64,000 bases of DNA from Ophioderma brevispina (lineage: Eukaryota > Echinodermata > Ophiuroidea > Amphilepidida > Ophiodermatidae). The DNA lies in NCBI GenBank assembly GCA_023653785.1, contig JAMKCH010010172.1, positions 1 through 64,000 of the forward strand, written 5' to 3'. This document shows positions 23,965-34,950 of this stretch, in pieces (the stretch's first letter is position 1; the number at the start of each line of letters is the position of its first letter). The notes below the pieces were generated by a model that searched no databases, was not told the origin of the DNA, and saw only the letters and a program-made list of their open reading frames with translations. The position numbers and the translations under genes are program-made.

Positions 23965-24205
23965 TTAAGAAGGGCCTTTGAGTTCGAGGTGGGAGGTTCG
24001 AGGAGGAGGGGATGTCCAAGGAAGACATGGAAGAAGGAAGTGGAGGAGGAGAGTAGGAGGGTTGGGTTGAGGGTGGAGGATGCATTGAATCGGGTGAAGT
24101 GGAAGGAGTAAGGGCGGTTGCTGCCAGTGTGAGGTGACACCGGCCACCCCCGTCTGCGGGGACAAAACCGGATTTAAAACTTTGGATTTAATACTACTTC
24201 TCTTT

Positions 24206-24496
24206 ACCCCAAACCTTATCTGTACAGTTTCGCACCAATTTTTCAACCAGTTTTGATGGAGAGCTAAAAATGTGATTTTGTAATAATAATAATAACAATT
24301 TCACTTATAAAGCCGCTTGTAAGCTCGTAGTTTTCTTCAGATACTCAAATTTTGACTACTAATGGTAAAATTCGGCCGGGGTTTTGGGGACGAGGCTATT
24401 AGCAATCGGACCATGGCTCTTTAAGTGTTGGCTTTCATGAAAGATTAGAAATTTCAGATTATAACTGTTTTACTTTTAATTGTCATCCCTCTCCAG
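24206..24496. other. Intronic or upstream stretch before the first ABCG2-like exon
   Basis: AT-rich with an ATAATAATAATAACA run (24282-24296). The last about 30 bases form the pyrimidine-rich acceptor tract. Confidence 0.6.
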
Positions 24497-24611
24497 GCTA
24501 CTAGATGTACTTGCAGCTCGCAAGGATCCTAAAGGGCTCTCGGGAATGGTGCTTATAGACGGTGCTCCCCAGCCTGAGAACTTCAGACTGTGCTCAGGAT
24601 ATGTAGTGCAA
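24497..24611 (+). CDS. ABCG2-like: ABCG2-like transporter, internal exon (NBD, just after Walker A to Q-loop)
   Basis: This 115 bp exon encodes part of the nucleotide-binding domain of an ABCG half-transporter, an ATP-driven efflux pump of the plasma membrane. It reads LLDVLAARKDPKGLSG near its start and ends LCSGYVVQ. In the family these are the segment right after the Walker A lysine/serine and the first half of the Q-loop. The acceptor is a pyrimidine-rich tract ending CTCCAG. The first base completes a split codon. The donor is CAA|GTAAGT. The methionine 17 bases upstream lies in the intron and is not a start. The upstream exon carrying Walker A was not found in the 24 kb to the left. Similarity to vertebrate ABCG2 is strong over the whole exon, and I see no stop or frameshift. 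Orthology to ABCG2 rather than another G member is likely but not proven. Confidence 0.9.
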
Positions 24612-24689
24612 GTAAGTCATTCTCTCTGTTATTACTGTATTAGAAATTGTCAGGTCAGGTTTCCTTTTGAGGGCATGCTACTGGTATCC

Positions 24690-25075
24690 TGGTAACCAGT
24701 ACTACCTGTCCCAGGGCCGAGTTGTCGGTGGCTAAACCGTCACCCCCATTGGGTTTCTAAGGAGATCTGATGAGGAGGGTAGCTGGTTACCCTGGTTGAA
24801 TGAAAAAGAAGATCTACCTACAAGGGCGTCAACTGTGGAGAGCTAATGGCGGCCATCCAGCACATGCTGCCTTGCATGATGGCGTGTTTGCCCAAAGGCT
24901 AGGCCCACCGCCAAAAACTGTGGATTGACGTCAGGAAGGGCATCCAGTCAATTATCTTTTGCTCCAATAAATCCTCACACAGCAGTATTGCTGAGTGTGA
25001 GGTGTATCCGGCCACCCTCGTTGTCAGGGACAAAACCGGATTTAAAACTTTGGTTTAACTAACTAACTAGAAGTT
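24690..25075 (+). mobile_element. Retroposon tail (LINE 3' region or LINE-dependent SINE)
   Basis: Ends ATCCGGCCACCCTCGTTG...CCGGATTTAAAACTTTGGT then TTAACTAACTAACTAG, the same tail as the LINE at 24140-24200. It also contains GACGTCAGGAAGGGCATCCA, a tail motif common to several retroposons. No coding part remains. It begins within about 80 bp of the ABCG2-like donor site. Confidence 0.65.
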
Positions 25076-25250
25076 CTTGCAGCTTGCAGGAATCACAAAG
25101 GTCTCACTGTTATTGTGCTTACAGACAGAGCCCAAATAATTCCAAAGTATGGAATTGAATGAAGGTAAGGTGGTATATCAGGGATTAGACCCTAAATTTG
25201 AGATGACGTTGTGGAAGGGGTTGTATATGACCCAGGCATGGGAGACTTAT

Positions 25251-25532
<282 letters not shown>

Positions 25533-26024
25533 ACAGAAATCACTTGAGTATTCACTGCTGTTTTCTAAACTTTTTTACAGCTTTGAAATGAAATTAAAAC
25601 TTTTAAAGTCTTTTTCTCCCATTTCACATCTTCACCAATTTTTGAATTTCAGAAAATGAAGAAGCAAAAGTACACCCTCTATTTACCTGATATATAGTCA
25701 GAATGAGCTTTAAACTCTGATCTATATATGTTATAAACCTCAATTGAATTTGTAAAAGACGGCTCTTGTTTGAATCACTTGGCATGATACACAAGGGTCA
25801 CTTTTTTATTATTCTAATTTTTAAACAATAGAATTGAACTAGCCCCTCTAAGTATCGGAAGGTACACAGAACTTTGAAAGAGCTTTAATTTGCACACCTC
25901 AACCAGTGCTGTGCGACATTTTTCTTTTCAAAAACATAATAGATGAAAACAAGGATAAAACTCGTATTACGCGATGCGTAAAAATCGTCCCCACCGAATG
26001 TCGCGATTCACTAACATGCGATAA
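25533..26024. other. Unannotated stretch
   Basis: No gene is seen. A plus frame opens at 25906 but runs straight into the C-rich array and is not credible. Confidence 0.55.
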
Positions 26025-26625
26025 ATGCAAACTACAACACCCCCAAACCCCCGCGTCAACACCGTCGCACAGCACAACAACAACCAGCCCCAACACCCGT
26101 GCCAAAAATACCCACCCAAATCCCCAACAGCAGGAAGATACATTACCCAGACCACCACAAACACCCACAACAACCACACCCCGCCCCAAACACCCACACA
26201 ACTCCCCAACTCCCAGCACCCCACCCCTTCCCAACACATCTCTGAAACAACCTACCCTCACCCCCTCCTTAACACCCATCAACAACCCAAACACCCCGAA
26301 AACACCCATACCCCAGCAACAAACCACCCACCACAACATCCCACCCCACCACCAATACCCTTGTAAGCGGCCATCCCCCTTCCCCCTATACACCCAGAAA
26401 ACTCCCAAAAAAAAATGCAACAAAAGAACATCCTCCCAAAACCCTCACCACCTACCCAACACTCCCACCCCCTCTCCCCCACACGTCACCCAATCCCAGC
26501 ACCCACAACCCCCCTCCCTAACACCAGGCAACACCCCACCCAACACACTGCCAACACAACACCCCCTTGCCAAAAACCCTGCCACCACCCCACCCCCAGG
26601 GGTGAAACGCATTCAAAACAGTCGT
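26025..26625 (-). repeat. C-rich array, minus-strand version of the G-rich repeat
   Basis: Made of CCAACACCCC, CACCCCACCCCTTCCCAACA-type units, i.e. GTGTTGGGAAGGGGTGGGGT on the other strand. This is the same unit as the arrays at 9909 and 50320. The 247-aa Pro/Thr frame here is a compositional artefact. Confidence 0.85.
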
Positions 26626-27129
26626 CCGTGCTGGGGCGCGACATTTTGAATATTGACGGAATGAAATAATTATCAGTTTGGGTGCTTGATACACACATAA
26701 ATGTCAATTCGATACAAACAATCCGCCAAAATATCGAGTGTTGGATGTTGGGTGCTATTGGGTGGTTAATTTGTCCTACCCATGGACACACACAACATAT
26801 GAATTTGAAACATTCATAGTCTGCTTTATTTAAAAAACCGCCTCAATGAATACATCTTTTCACCTAAGCGCGCATCTGCATTATGAGAAAAGGTATATGA
26901 GCACAATGATCAAGGTAAACTATTATTACACATGGCAACCTATAACACATACATTAATTTGTGATCACTACCGATTAGTGTATTATGCAAGCGCACCCAC
27001 AGTATGTGGAAGAAGCGGAGGCAGCCTTGCTTTTCTATTGTGTTATTGGTACTCTGTTTTCTTGGTGGTCGGCCCAAACATGCAGGACGGTGAATTTCTA
27101 AAGATTACGTAAAGTTTTGCTGCATTTAT
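26626..27129. other. Spacer between two C-rich arrays
   Basis: No gene is recognised. CGATACAAACAATCCGCC and surrounding sequence appear only once here. Confidence 0.5.
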
Positions 27130-27800
27130 ATAGAACATCTTTGCCCCACACCTCCCAAACATACGCAATACCTTAACCCCCTCCCCAACACCCCACAATA
27201 CCCTACCCCCTCCCAACACCCAACCCCCCTCCCCATGGAATAGTAGTATCATGTAGCAAAGGAGTTTTGCCTTATCTGACGTACCGTTTCAGAGATACAG
27301 CAATTTTATGCATATTTAAGTAGCTTATTTGCATACCTAGCCGCTGGCCGCATAGATCACATACTTTCAATTGCAAAAAAGACTGTTGACCCAGATAGGC
27401 TTCATGCAGTGCAGGAATGCGAGGATCCAATGTACAGTGTAAAAAAATTATAGCAATTACTGATTTTGGAATAATTAGCGCATTTTGTAATCTCAATTTT
27501 GTTGCCCAACATAAGCTCCAAAATATAATCAGGTCGGAACTCTTCAGCCCGCTTCCACCAAGGTACATCATACGCCCTTACGGAACTCAAAAAACTTGTA
27601 CCACAGCCTTGCAGGAAAATTTAGATAAATTATTTATTTTTTTTATTTTTTTTAATTAGCATTATTTTACGCCCAAAATGTATTCAGGCCGAGAACTCAA
27701 TCAACCCGCTTCTTTCCACAGTTAACATCATTGTTGCGCCTTACGGGAATCCAGAATATAAATCGTTATATACAACATGGGTCTAACATTATACACGAAC
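27130..27800 (-). repeat. Repeat X, copy C (inverted), with short C-rich array
   Basis: On the minus strand it reads GATTCCCGTAAGGCGCAACA, then GAGTTCCGTAAGGGCGTATG-ATG..CTTGGTGGAAGCGGG, then CTGTATCTCTGAAACGGTA and TCCTTTGCTACATGATAC. It then enters GGGGAGGGGGTTGGG-like repeats (27130-27236). Two core units are present in tandem. Confidence 0.75.
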
Positions 27801-28039
27801 GGACGCTCTGCTCATTTTATAATTCCCAGTTCCGAACTCGTTCGGCTGGGACCAATTAGCTAACCTTAATATTTAAAAAAAATATGACAAAGAACGTTGC
27901 CATTGCTTTTAATTGGTGATAGTATGATGAAGTTGCTATGATATATAGCATGGAGATGTATACCTGATATACCACCAGCTTTATGCAATTATGGGGGAAA
28001 AATTTAAAGAAAACTGGTATGTAAGTTATATCTACGTGT
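27801..28039. other. Unannotated AT-rich stretch
   Basis: Nothing recognised beyond short AT runs. Confidence 0.5.
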
Positions 28040-28350
28040 TTGGTTCAGGGGGGTTTTGAATATCCCATGATGCATAGCACTGGCCTATACCGTGAATTGT
28101 AAGAAACACATGCAGACTTAGCGGATAAAAAGTGTATGTTTTAAAAGTTTAAGAGCCACATGACATTTCATAATCATGCAAAAAAATTCCCTAAGTTCTA
28201 ACGCTTTGTGTGCTAAAATAGCGGGTTTTAAAGTTCAAGGTTTTTATGAAGTTAAAAATAGGATATTTGGATGTGATTCCCCATGACCCTACTTAGGTGA
28301 AATTTCCAAAAAAACTGTATGAATTGTGGGATTGACTCCAAAAAGCCCCT
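28040..28350 (+). repeat. Dispersed repeat R, copy 4
   Basis: Shares ATCCCATGATGCATAGCACT, GACATTTCATAATCATGCAA and TTGTGGGATTGACTCCAAAA with the other R copies. Confidence 0.75.
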
Positions 28351-28986
28351 CTGGTGTTGGTTATTCAATTTAAAAAATTTATTTGGCTTTGTGTTCCTTG
28401 TTATTAATTGTTGGATACGGATGTGGTTCCCTTGCTGCTTTCAGTGTTGTGTAAACCTTGGACCTACTTTTATTCAAGGTTTGTTCATGGTGATGTTTTG
28501 AGGGTGGGGGGTGGGGTCTTTTTTTTTTTTGCGAGGATTTTCCCCCTAATATGGGGAACAATTCTCATCATAGTGATATGGTGGTGTCAAAGATATCGTA
28601 TTACTGAAATGTTACTAATTAATTACATTTTCCCAATTGTTGTTCATTATTTTTTTATTTGAATATATGTATTTTTAAAGGGCTTATGACATCTGTTGGT
28701 TGCTTGGGTGTGGTTTAGTGGAGTATATACTACGTGTTGTCTGTGCCTGTTATGCTTTGTTTTGTTTTTTTCCTATTTATCTTCCCTAATGTTAAAAATA
28801 AAATCAGCATGTTCCAATTTTTTTGCCATTCCTGGTTCATTTCCTGGGCATTCCTGGGTTTCATCCTGGTTCCACTCCTGGTGTCACTTGAACCCACTCT
28901 ATCCAGGAAATGCAGTAAAGAAATCCAAGACAATGTTGGAGAACAAAAGATTTAACTGAAACCAGGAAAAAGGAAGCAGTACCTCC
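28351..28986. other. Unannotated stretch
   Basis: No gene is recognised. CCTGGTTCATTTCCTGGGCA...CCTGGTTCCACTCCTGG (28830-28880) is a local CCTGG-rich repeat. Confidence 0.5.
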
Positions 28987-29404
28987 AGGCCCGTAGGCCG
29001 GAATTTATGGGGGGGGGTGACGGACTTTGCCCGAAGCGGACATTTTGCGTAACAAAAAAAAAATTTGGCGCGCGGCGCTCGCCTGGTGGACCCAAAATTT
29101 TACACCGTGTCTCCAAATTTCTGAAGGGGGGGGGGAGAGAAAAAAAGGAGAAAATCATTTCGTCGCCAGCGTTGAGAAAACAACTGTATAGTAACAACAG
29201 CAATCGTAATGCGATGGTTAAACCAAACAGCTACTTCGTCATTGATTATACCACTGCACCACAACCCTTAGACAAACTTTTAATGAAAACACGGACCTTA
29301 GTAAACATGCAAAGCGGACTTAAAATATTAAAAGCGGACCTTGTCATTTTTGGGGGGGTGGTCGCACCCCCGAACCCCACCCTCGGCTACGGCCACCAAT
29401 GAGT
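28987..29404. mobile_element. Possible hAT-like element with 8 bp target duplication
   Basis: CAGGCCCGTAGGCC and GG-rich sequence open it; GGTCGCACCCCCGAACCCCA and CTCGGCTACGGCC close it. AGTACCTC occurs directly at the left boundary (about 28979-28986) and again at about 29405-29412. The ends are only partly symmetric, so the assignment is tentative. Confidence 0.5.
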
Positions 29405-29412
29405 AGTACCTC

Positions 29413-29680
29413 ATTAGCAAATAGGGTAACAATAGCTTAACAAGCTTAAATGTTACACAAGGTATAACCTATATTGTAAGTTTCTTTCTAACAAAGTTTT
29501 TATTTACAAAGTCTGCCCTCTAGTGACATCCTGTTTTTTGCTACACTAAAGAAGAAGTAATTTTGTCAGTTTTTTGCTAGCCTTAACAAGCATTTGTGAT
29601 TTTTGTACACCTTCATTAGCTCTGGTTAATATGGTGTATGATGATTTTTTTTAACATGATTGAAATATTTTAAAAAAATA
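29413..29680. other. Unannotated AT-rich stretch
   Basis: No feature recognised. Confidence 0.5.
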
Positions 29681-30490
29681 GTAGTAGAAACCAAAGTTTA
29701 AATCGGGTTGTGCCCTGTAAACGGGGGTGGCCGGCTTCACATCACATTCGTCGCAATCGCCCTTACTCCATCCTCCACTTCGCCCGATTCCACGCATCCC
29801 TCCATCTCAACACAACCCTCCTACTCTCTCCAACTTGCTTCCTCCATGTCCTCTTTGGTGGGCCCAACTTCCTCCAACCACCCACCTCCAAAATCCAAAG
29901 CCCTTTTTAAACATGCTCCTATCCTTCCTCAAGCACGTGCCATACCATCTTACACCATTCGCCTTCGCCAGCGGTCAGTGCTCTTCCAAACCCAACATCT
30001 GCCATCAAATCCCGTCTTCTTCCTATCCATCAGCTTCACACATCGCTCTCACCATTGCTCTTCTCTCTGCCCTTCTCAAAAATCCCCATCTCAGTTCACT
30101 CAGGCACAATGTCTCACTCCCATAGAACATCACTGATCTCACACAACTCTGTACACCATCCCTTTCATCTTCAAAGGAAATCTTCTGCCAAGTAACAACT
30201 CTCCAAATTCTCTAAACGCACCCAACCATCTTACTCTGGCTGTCACAGCCGCCTCAATCCACCACCCGCACTAATCCTGTCCCCTAGGGGATGCAAACTC
30301 CTTCACTGTTTCCAACTCGTCACACAACTTTTCCACCTCCTTCCCCACTCCATCAAATCCCTTCTTGCATCTTCCCCACACAACAGTATCTTGCCAACTT
30401 GGGGTCACTCTCTCATCTTTGTGCATTCTCCCATGAATCCCATTTCCCACTTCCACACTCCACACTGAATTTGCCCTCCCTCTTCCACAA
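29681..30490 (-). mobile_element. LINE remnant, copy 2, 3' half
   Basis: The minus strand encodes the same late region as LINE copy 1: NSVW (Cys-cluster), RVTPSW, GRCKKG, KLCDELETVKEF (30271-30558 frame). Decayed equivalents of the later parts follow, and the tail GGCCACCCCCGTTTAC. Many stops. It joins in sequence with 36028-36216, from which it is separated by the 5.5 kb insertion. Confidence 0.85.
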
Positions 30491-30496
30491 TTCTGT

Positions 30497-30796
30497 AAGA
30501 ACAGTGTTGTTCTAATGACTCGTAAGGAATGTTTGCTTACTCGCCGTGTTTGGAACAAATTGCATTGTCTTTAGGGCAGATGCCAAAAACCTCCATAAAT
30601 ATATATTCCCAAATAATATATATCATTTCGATCACCCGTAGTACACCCCCAAGTGACGCCATACCAACAATATTCCTCTTTTCGTCTTACACTCGACAAG
30701 ATAAACATCATCATGGGGCGGGACGGGCCGGGAACAAAATCGGAGAAGGTAAGCAAACATTCCTTACGAGTCATTAGAACACCACTGTTCTTACAT
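30497..30796. repeat. 45 bp inverted repeats at the left end of the 5.5 kb insertion
   Basis: GTAAGAACAGTGTTGTTCTA-ATGACTCGTAAGGAATGTTTGCTTAC at 30495-30541 is inverted at 30752-30796 with one or two changes. The 300 bp unit may be a MITE sitting on the element's end, or part of a compound terminus. Confidence 0.75.
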
Positions 30797-30809
30797 GATC
30801 ATACAGGAT

Positions 30810-30845
30810 TGCTGACCTTCAATCGGATGTTGATGTAACAAATTG
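30810..30845 (+). repeat. Internal copy of the element terminus
   Basis: CCTTCAATCGGATGTTGATGTAACAAATTGCAT is the inverse of the sequence at the right end (35974-36006). The left side therefore carries two versions of the terminal sequence. Confidence 0.7.
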
Positions 30846-32849
30846 CATAACGCATCGGCACCAGATTAGCCCACAGGTTACTAGGAGGCGGTGCAGGATG
30901 CAAAGATCACACATGGATGCGTGAAGCGAAATGAGTATGATTCCTAAGGGAAAGTAGTAATAGCAGCGCAAGGTCACATGCCAATACAGATAGCATGAAC
31001 CTAAGCCGCACCACCACTAAGAGAATCGTTTGCTGAGCCCTCTGAAAGAGTGGCTCTTGCAAAAAGCTGGCCAGATTAGCGACGGACATAGAGGAGAAGT
31101 CACACGGGAACCAGCACCCCTCGTGTAAAAACACACGATGCATAACTGAGAGGTTTACTCCCAAGTATGAGGGTCTACAAGGCTTCAGAGCAGCCCGAGC
31201 CATTCGACCCATTCGCCACCCTCTGGGCCCGTGAGGGGCCGACAAGAGGAAGGGGCATCGCAGGTGAGCGGAGACTGAGGAGGGCGGAAAGAGCCCAAAT
31301 CCTCAGGCACCCGACGGCTACAGTACTTTGCGAGAAAACCCGCACAGCGTAAGGACAGGAAGACCTGAGTCATCAACTGTTACCTAATGCAGCCAGCCCA
31401 CCATATCCCACTCACTTGAGCCCCAAGGGCAAGCGAGTGCGAGGAGTGGAAAAAGAGGAGAATCTAGGGAGGTCGACATAAGCTCACTCCGATTCAACAT
31501 CTCTAGATCGAAGCCTACCCTGGAGGGTAAGCTTCAGGATAGAGCAGCAACCCCAAGGGTATCAAGTATCCCAACCAGAATGGAAAAGGTCAACCAGAAG
31601 ATTGACCCCATTCTGAAGCAACATCCAATAGTCATACTATGCCTATTCATCATGAAATGAAAAAGCATCAGAAAAGACTACCCGATGTTGCCCTGAGACG
31701 TGACCACCTCAAACGAATGAACAGAAACGTTTGAAAGGGTGCTGACAAAGAATTCTCAGCATTAAACGTTGGAGAGAGTACCCAATCAACAGTACCAGCT
31801 CCAACATTTACTCCAAGGCCCACCTAATAAACAACCGGATTGAGGCAGCCAGGAGAGTAAGAGAATCTAACAGATTTCCGAAAACTATAAAGTTTAAGGA
31901 AATATCGCCGAGTAAAAGGGTAGTGGCATAGAATGCCTAGCCCCCAACAGCATTCCCCTATCATACAAATGACTAAGGGGGATGCAACCAGCGAATGGTG
32001 AAATCCAATTAGGCATGACAAGAGGAAAAACCCTAAGTGGGATAAAAATCCCAGCTGGACCTCAGAGCAAAACATATCTGCAAAGTGCAAATAGGATTGC
32101 TACCAAGGATAAAGAGTAATCCCGTTTGACCCGTAGGCAAACAAACTCATCATATCCTAGCAGGCTGGAACATCACAGGATAAGGATACTGTGAAACCAG
32201 CCCAGGGACACCCAAAAGATTCCCTCATAAAAAGGCTGAGAGGATTGTAATAAGTCCAGTCTGCAGCACGATGCCAGACCAAGAGTGGAACTATTACTAT
32301 TAAAGGTATATGATAAAATAATAGTCTATCCCACCATGTACAAAAACTCTGCATCTGGCGGTAAAGACTAATTATCAATCAGAACATAGAGGTTAAATAA
32401 TATAATAGTATAGTATATCACACCTCCATGATCAGAACAAACCAATCCAGACATCGATTGACTGGAGTGATGCCCCCTTTCAACAATATATATTAATTGA
32501 AAGCACAAGTGATAAAAATAATAAGTCCATGGCATTTGAGTATGCAAAGACTCATTATCAATCCAAACAATCCATCTCCATGCAGAGAAGATTGAGAGGT
32601 TGCACCTGTCATTCAAATAAAGGCAACAAAACCAGCCGTGGGTGGCCGGTGAAGTGCCTATAACGGAGCTGAGAATCCCTGCTATAGCGTGAGAATAAAA
32701 GACCCCCGCGGGGATTGGGCACGAAGCTGATCGAACAAGAGGCTCGGCGGCGCGTGCCACACACACTTAGTAGAGATTAAAAGCCGACCGCAACCTGACA
32801 CACTTCCGAAATAGAAATACTGCCGGGCGGTGTAGACTTGGCCGAGTCT

Positions 32850-33130
32850 TCCGACACAGAATTTAAGCAAAAAGACGAAATTAATCGTCTAACATTTCAT
32901 CTAGGGTATTCATCGCCAAGATGGCAAGCGGATACCCGAACCTCGATCGAACAGCGATCAGAAGCGATGAAAACGGCATAAATTATGGCGGAATCCGACA
33001 CACAATTTAGGCTACTGACGAAATTAATCGCCAATCGTATCATCAATGGTATTCATCGCCAAAAGGGGGCTAACGAATATCCGAACTTGAATAAAACAGC
33101 GATCTGAAGTGATGAACACAGCGTAAAAAC
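32850..33130 (+). repeat. Tandem duplication, unit about 143 bp
   Basis: GACGAAATTAATCG starts each unit at 32874 and 33017. GTATTCATCGCCAA, AACAGCGATC and AGTGATGAA/AGCGATGAA follow in both. It lies inside the 5.5 kb insertion. Confidence 0.8.
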
Positions 33131-33625
33131 GTATTAGGAACGGCAAGAAATACAGCTCCCGTACGGAACAATATTGACTACATATCGTCGTGATGAAACG
33201 CCGGTGAAGCCCGGCATTGCTAAGAGGAATTGAACCCAAAGTGCCATAGACATGAGTCATGAGTTAAAAGCATAGCAATAGTTGATTCCAATTTGTAGTT
33301 AATACGGGGCGCTAGCCAACCCCAGCGGGAGAGGGCAGTCCAACCTAGTTGGCCAATGCCCCAGCCTGCCCGGTTACTAACGGCATGCCGTGTGCAACCC
33401 CCTTTTTTCCCGCCAATCAGCGGGTGGCTCCACGGCAGCAAAGGAGGATACTGGGGGCCAATGTGATGAGCGACTAGATCCCCAACAGGCGGCGAGAATA
33501 CAGAGTCAGTGCCCGTTCCACAGAAACCCGTTGAATCCCCATAGAATAGTATTCAACTTCCTGTGAATAGGCATTGTCTGCGTACGATTCGAAAACCCTG
33601 CGGATGAATGGTCTATGTATCGACT

Positions 33626-33647
33626 AAATCCCCCTTGAGGGATTTAA
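33626..33647. repeat. Perfect short palindrome in the 5.5 kb insertion
   Basis: AAATCCC and GGGATTT flank CCTTGA. A related hairpin AATCCCCGAAGGGATT lies at 33924-33939. GACCAGCGTAGTAAAAGCC occurs at both 33738 and 34370, so this zone has a diffuse repeat structure. Confidence 0.6.
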
Positions 33648-34696
33648 AGGCAACGGACCGGACACACAAAAGGGAAATAAACGAAATGTACTGCTCCAGC
33701 GAAATCCCTGGCATGGGGACCGAGGCCATCAGGTGGAGACCAGCGTAGTAAAAGCCAACCAAATCACACGCCTACAGAACGGGACAATGCGTGGGGCTAA
33801 ACACTCCGCAAATCTCTCGAACCTAACCCCCGTGATAACTGGCCCGTTGTAACATTAATTTTACAGAGAAATTAGCAAGGCCATCCACACAAGGGTTCGA
33901 TCGAGAAGACTTATATCCACCTAAAATCCCCGAAGGGATTGAGGCCAACGGGTGGGTGACCAGCGAGGGCAGGGGCCGGCCGACTCGAGGCACCCCAGCA
34001 AGCCTCGCTGAAAATGCCAACACTCCTGCCGCCAGAACTAGACCCCGCGGGAGCGACGGCGTAATGAGGGGAGGCCAGCGTTAATTGAGCCAGGATAATA
34101 GCAAGTACTAACAGGCAAAGCGTGTGGCCCAAATCACTTTAAAAAAAAACAACCGTCAAGCAACATTGATCCCATGAATGGGGATTCAAGGCCCGATGAA
34201 TGGTTATTGCTCTCGAAAATCGAACGGCAAATCCCTCAGTGAATGCTGTCCTTTGTTTGGTTTAATCCGGGATTACAGACAATGGACCAGCACCGAGGAG
34301 ATTAGCCTGGGTCAAAGCGCCCGCAGCGACATCACCCCTGTGAGGATTGTGAAAGCAAAAGGCATCGAGACCAGCGTAGTAAAAGCCCGTAGTTTATAAA
34401 AACGCTCTAAGATATAGAGAAGAAGGGCCCGGACATCGCCGGGGTGTTTGGTTTCGTGATGCATGGGGTGCGTGCAGCGGAACCGCCACCGGTAGCCGCT
34501 GCCCCGGGGGCAGCGCCGCCGTTAGCAGACCCAAAGAAGGGAAACAACACCTAAGGTGACGGTGGGACCACCATGGCGGTTGGGTGATCTCCGGAATCGG
34601 CGTTGGGGGGATACGAGAAAACAGGAGACAAACCCACATAGTACCCTGCAGTCCACGCACCCCTGGGCACCGGGTGACTGACACGACCACCGGGCA

Positions 34697-34950
34697 GGGG
34701 CAAACCTCTGACGGCGGGTGAACCCCCGCTTACAGAAGCGAGGACTCCCGTAACGGCGGATGGCTATTTATGGCGGTGGTATTGTGATCGGTTGGTACCG
34801 AAGACGGCTACCACACGCCCAGTATCCTATCCGTCAACGCAACCTGAGGTGAGGGCGGGCTGACTACACCAAGACACCAGACCCCAAGCCTGTGTAACGG
34901 CGGTGAACCTCCGCTTACAGCAGCGGAGAGGAGCTCCCGTCAATTACCGG
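34697..34950 (+). repeat. Direct repeat pair about 193 bp apart
   Basis: GACGGCGGGTGAACCCCCGC-TTACAGAAGCG and AACGGCGGTGAACCTCCGC-TTACAGCAGCGG each are followed by GCTCCCGT or ACTCCCGT. Each unit can form a small hairpin (GGCGG...CCCGC). Confidence 0.65.

Larger units (their letters stand above)
21858..24115 (+). pseudogene. Reverse transcriptase of LINE copy 1, broken
   Basis: The protein would copy the element's RNA into DNA at the target site. Visible parts in order: the EEVVKAIREMKKGKAVGPSE region (22004-22063), VVPIFKGKGD and YRGVKLL (22182-22251), finger motif FGFMPGKGT (22327-22353), motif A CFVDLEKAFD (22421-22450), motif B HQGSVLLPLIF (22600-22632), motif C YADDL (22696-22710), LGKTKVL, then a C-x2-C...C-x2-C-x4-H-x2-C cluster (about 22861-22945). 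The later region holds SVMLYGSETWCLSENE (about 23236-23283) and, beyond the first MITE, VRWYGHVLRKDDEHAL. Breaks are frame shifts near 22175 and 23085, in-frame stops between 22552 and 22587, and the two MITE insertions. The catalytic YADD itself survives. It cannot make a full protein. Confidence 0.9.
21846..24205 (+). mobile_element. Non-LTR retrotransposon (LINE) remnant, copy 1
   Basis: A 5'-truncated LINE carries most of its reverse-transcriptase frame, a Cys/His cluster and a tail ending CCGGCCACCCCCG...CCGGATTTAAAACTTTGG. No endonuclease domain remains. The same tail occurs at about 25005-25062 and, inverted, at about 29690-29740. Two younger MITEs (23422-23559 and 23617-23964) interrupt it. 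The clade is uncertain. Confidence 0.9.

Noticed and set aside
24480..24695. Single-exon gene starting at the ATG at 24480
   Set aside because: The ATG is in the intron before the acceptor; protein similarity starts exactly at 24497 and ends at the GTAAGT donor.
25906..26649. 247-codon Pro/Thr-rich frame resembling a mucin or extensin
   Set aside because: Confined to the C-rich tandem array, and the unit is the same as the noncoding arrays elsewhere.
28987..29412. Confident hAT assignment
   Set aside because: The 8 bp AGTACCTC duplication is suggestive, but the terminal sequences are not good inverted repeats, so it is listed only as possible.
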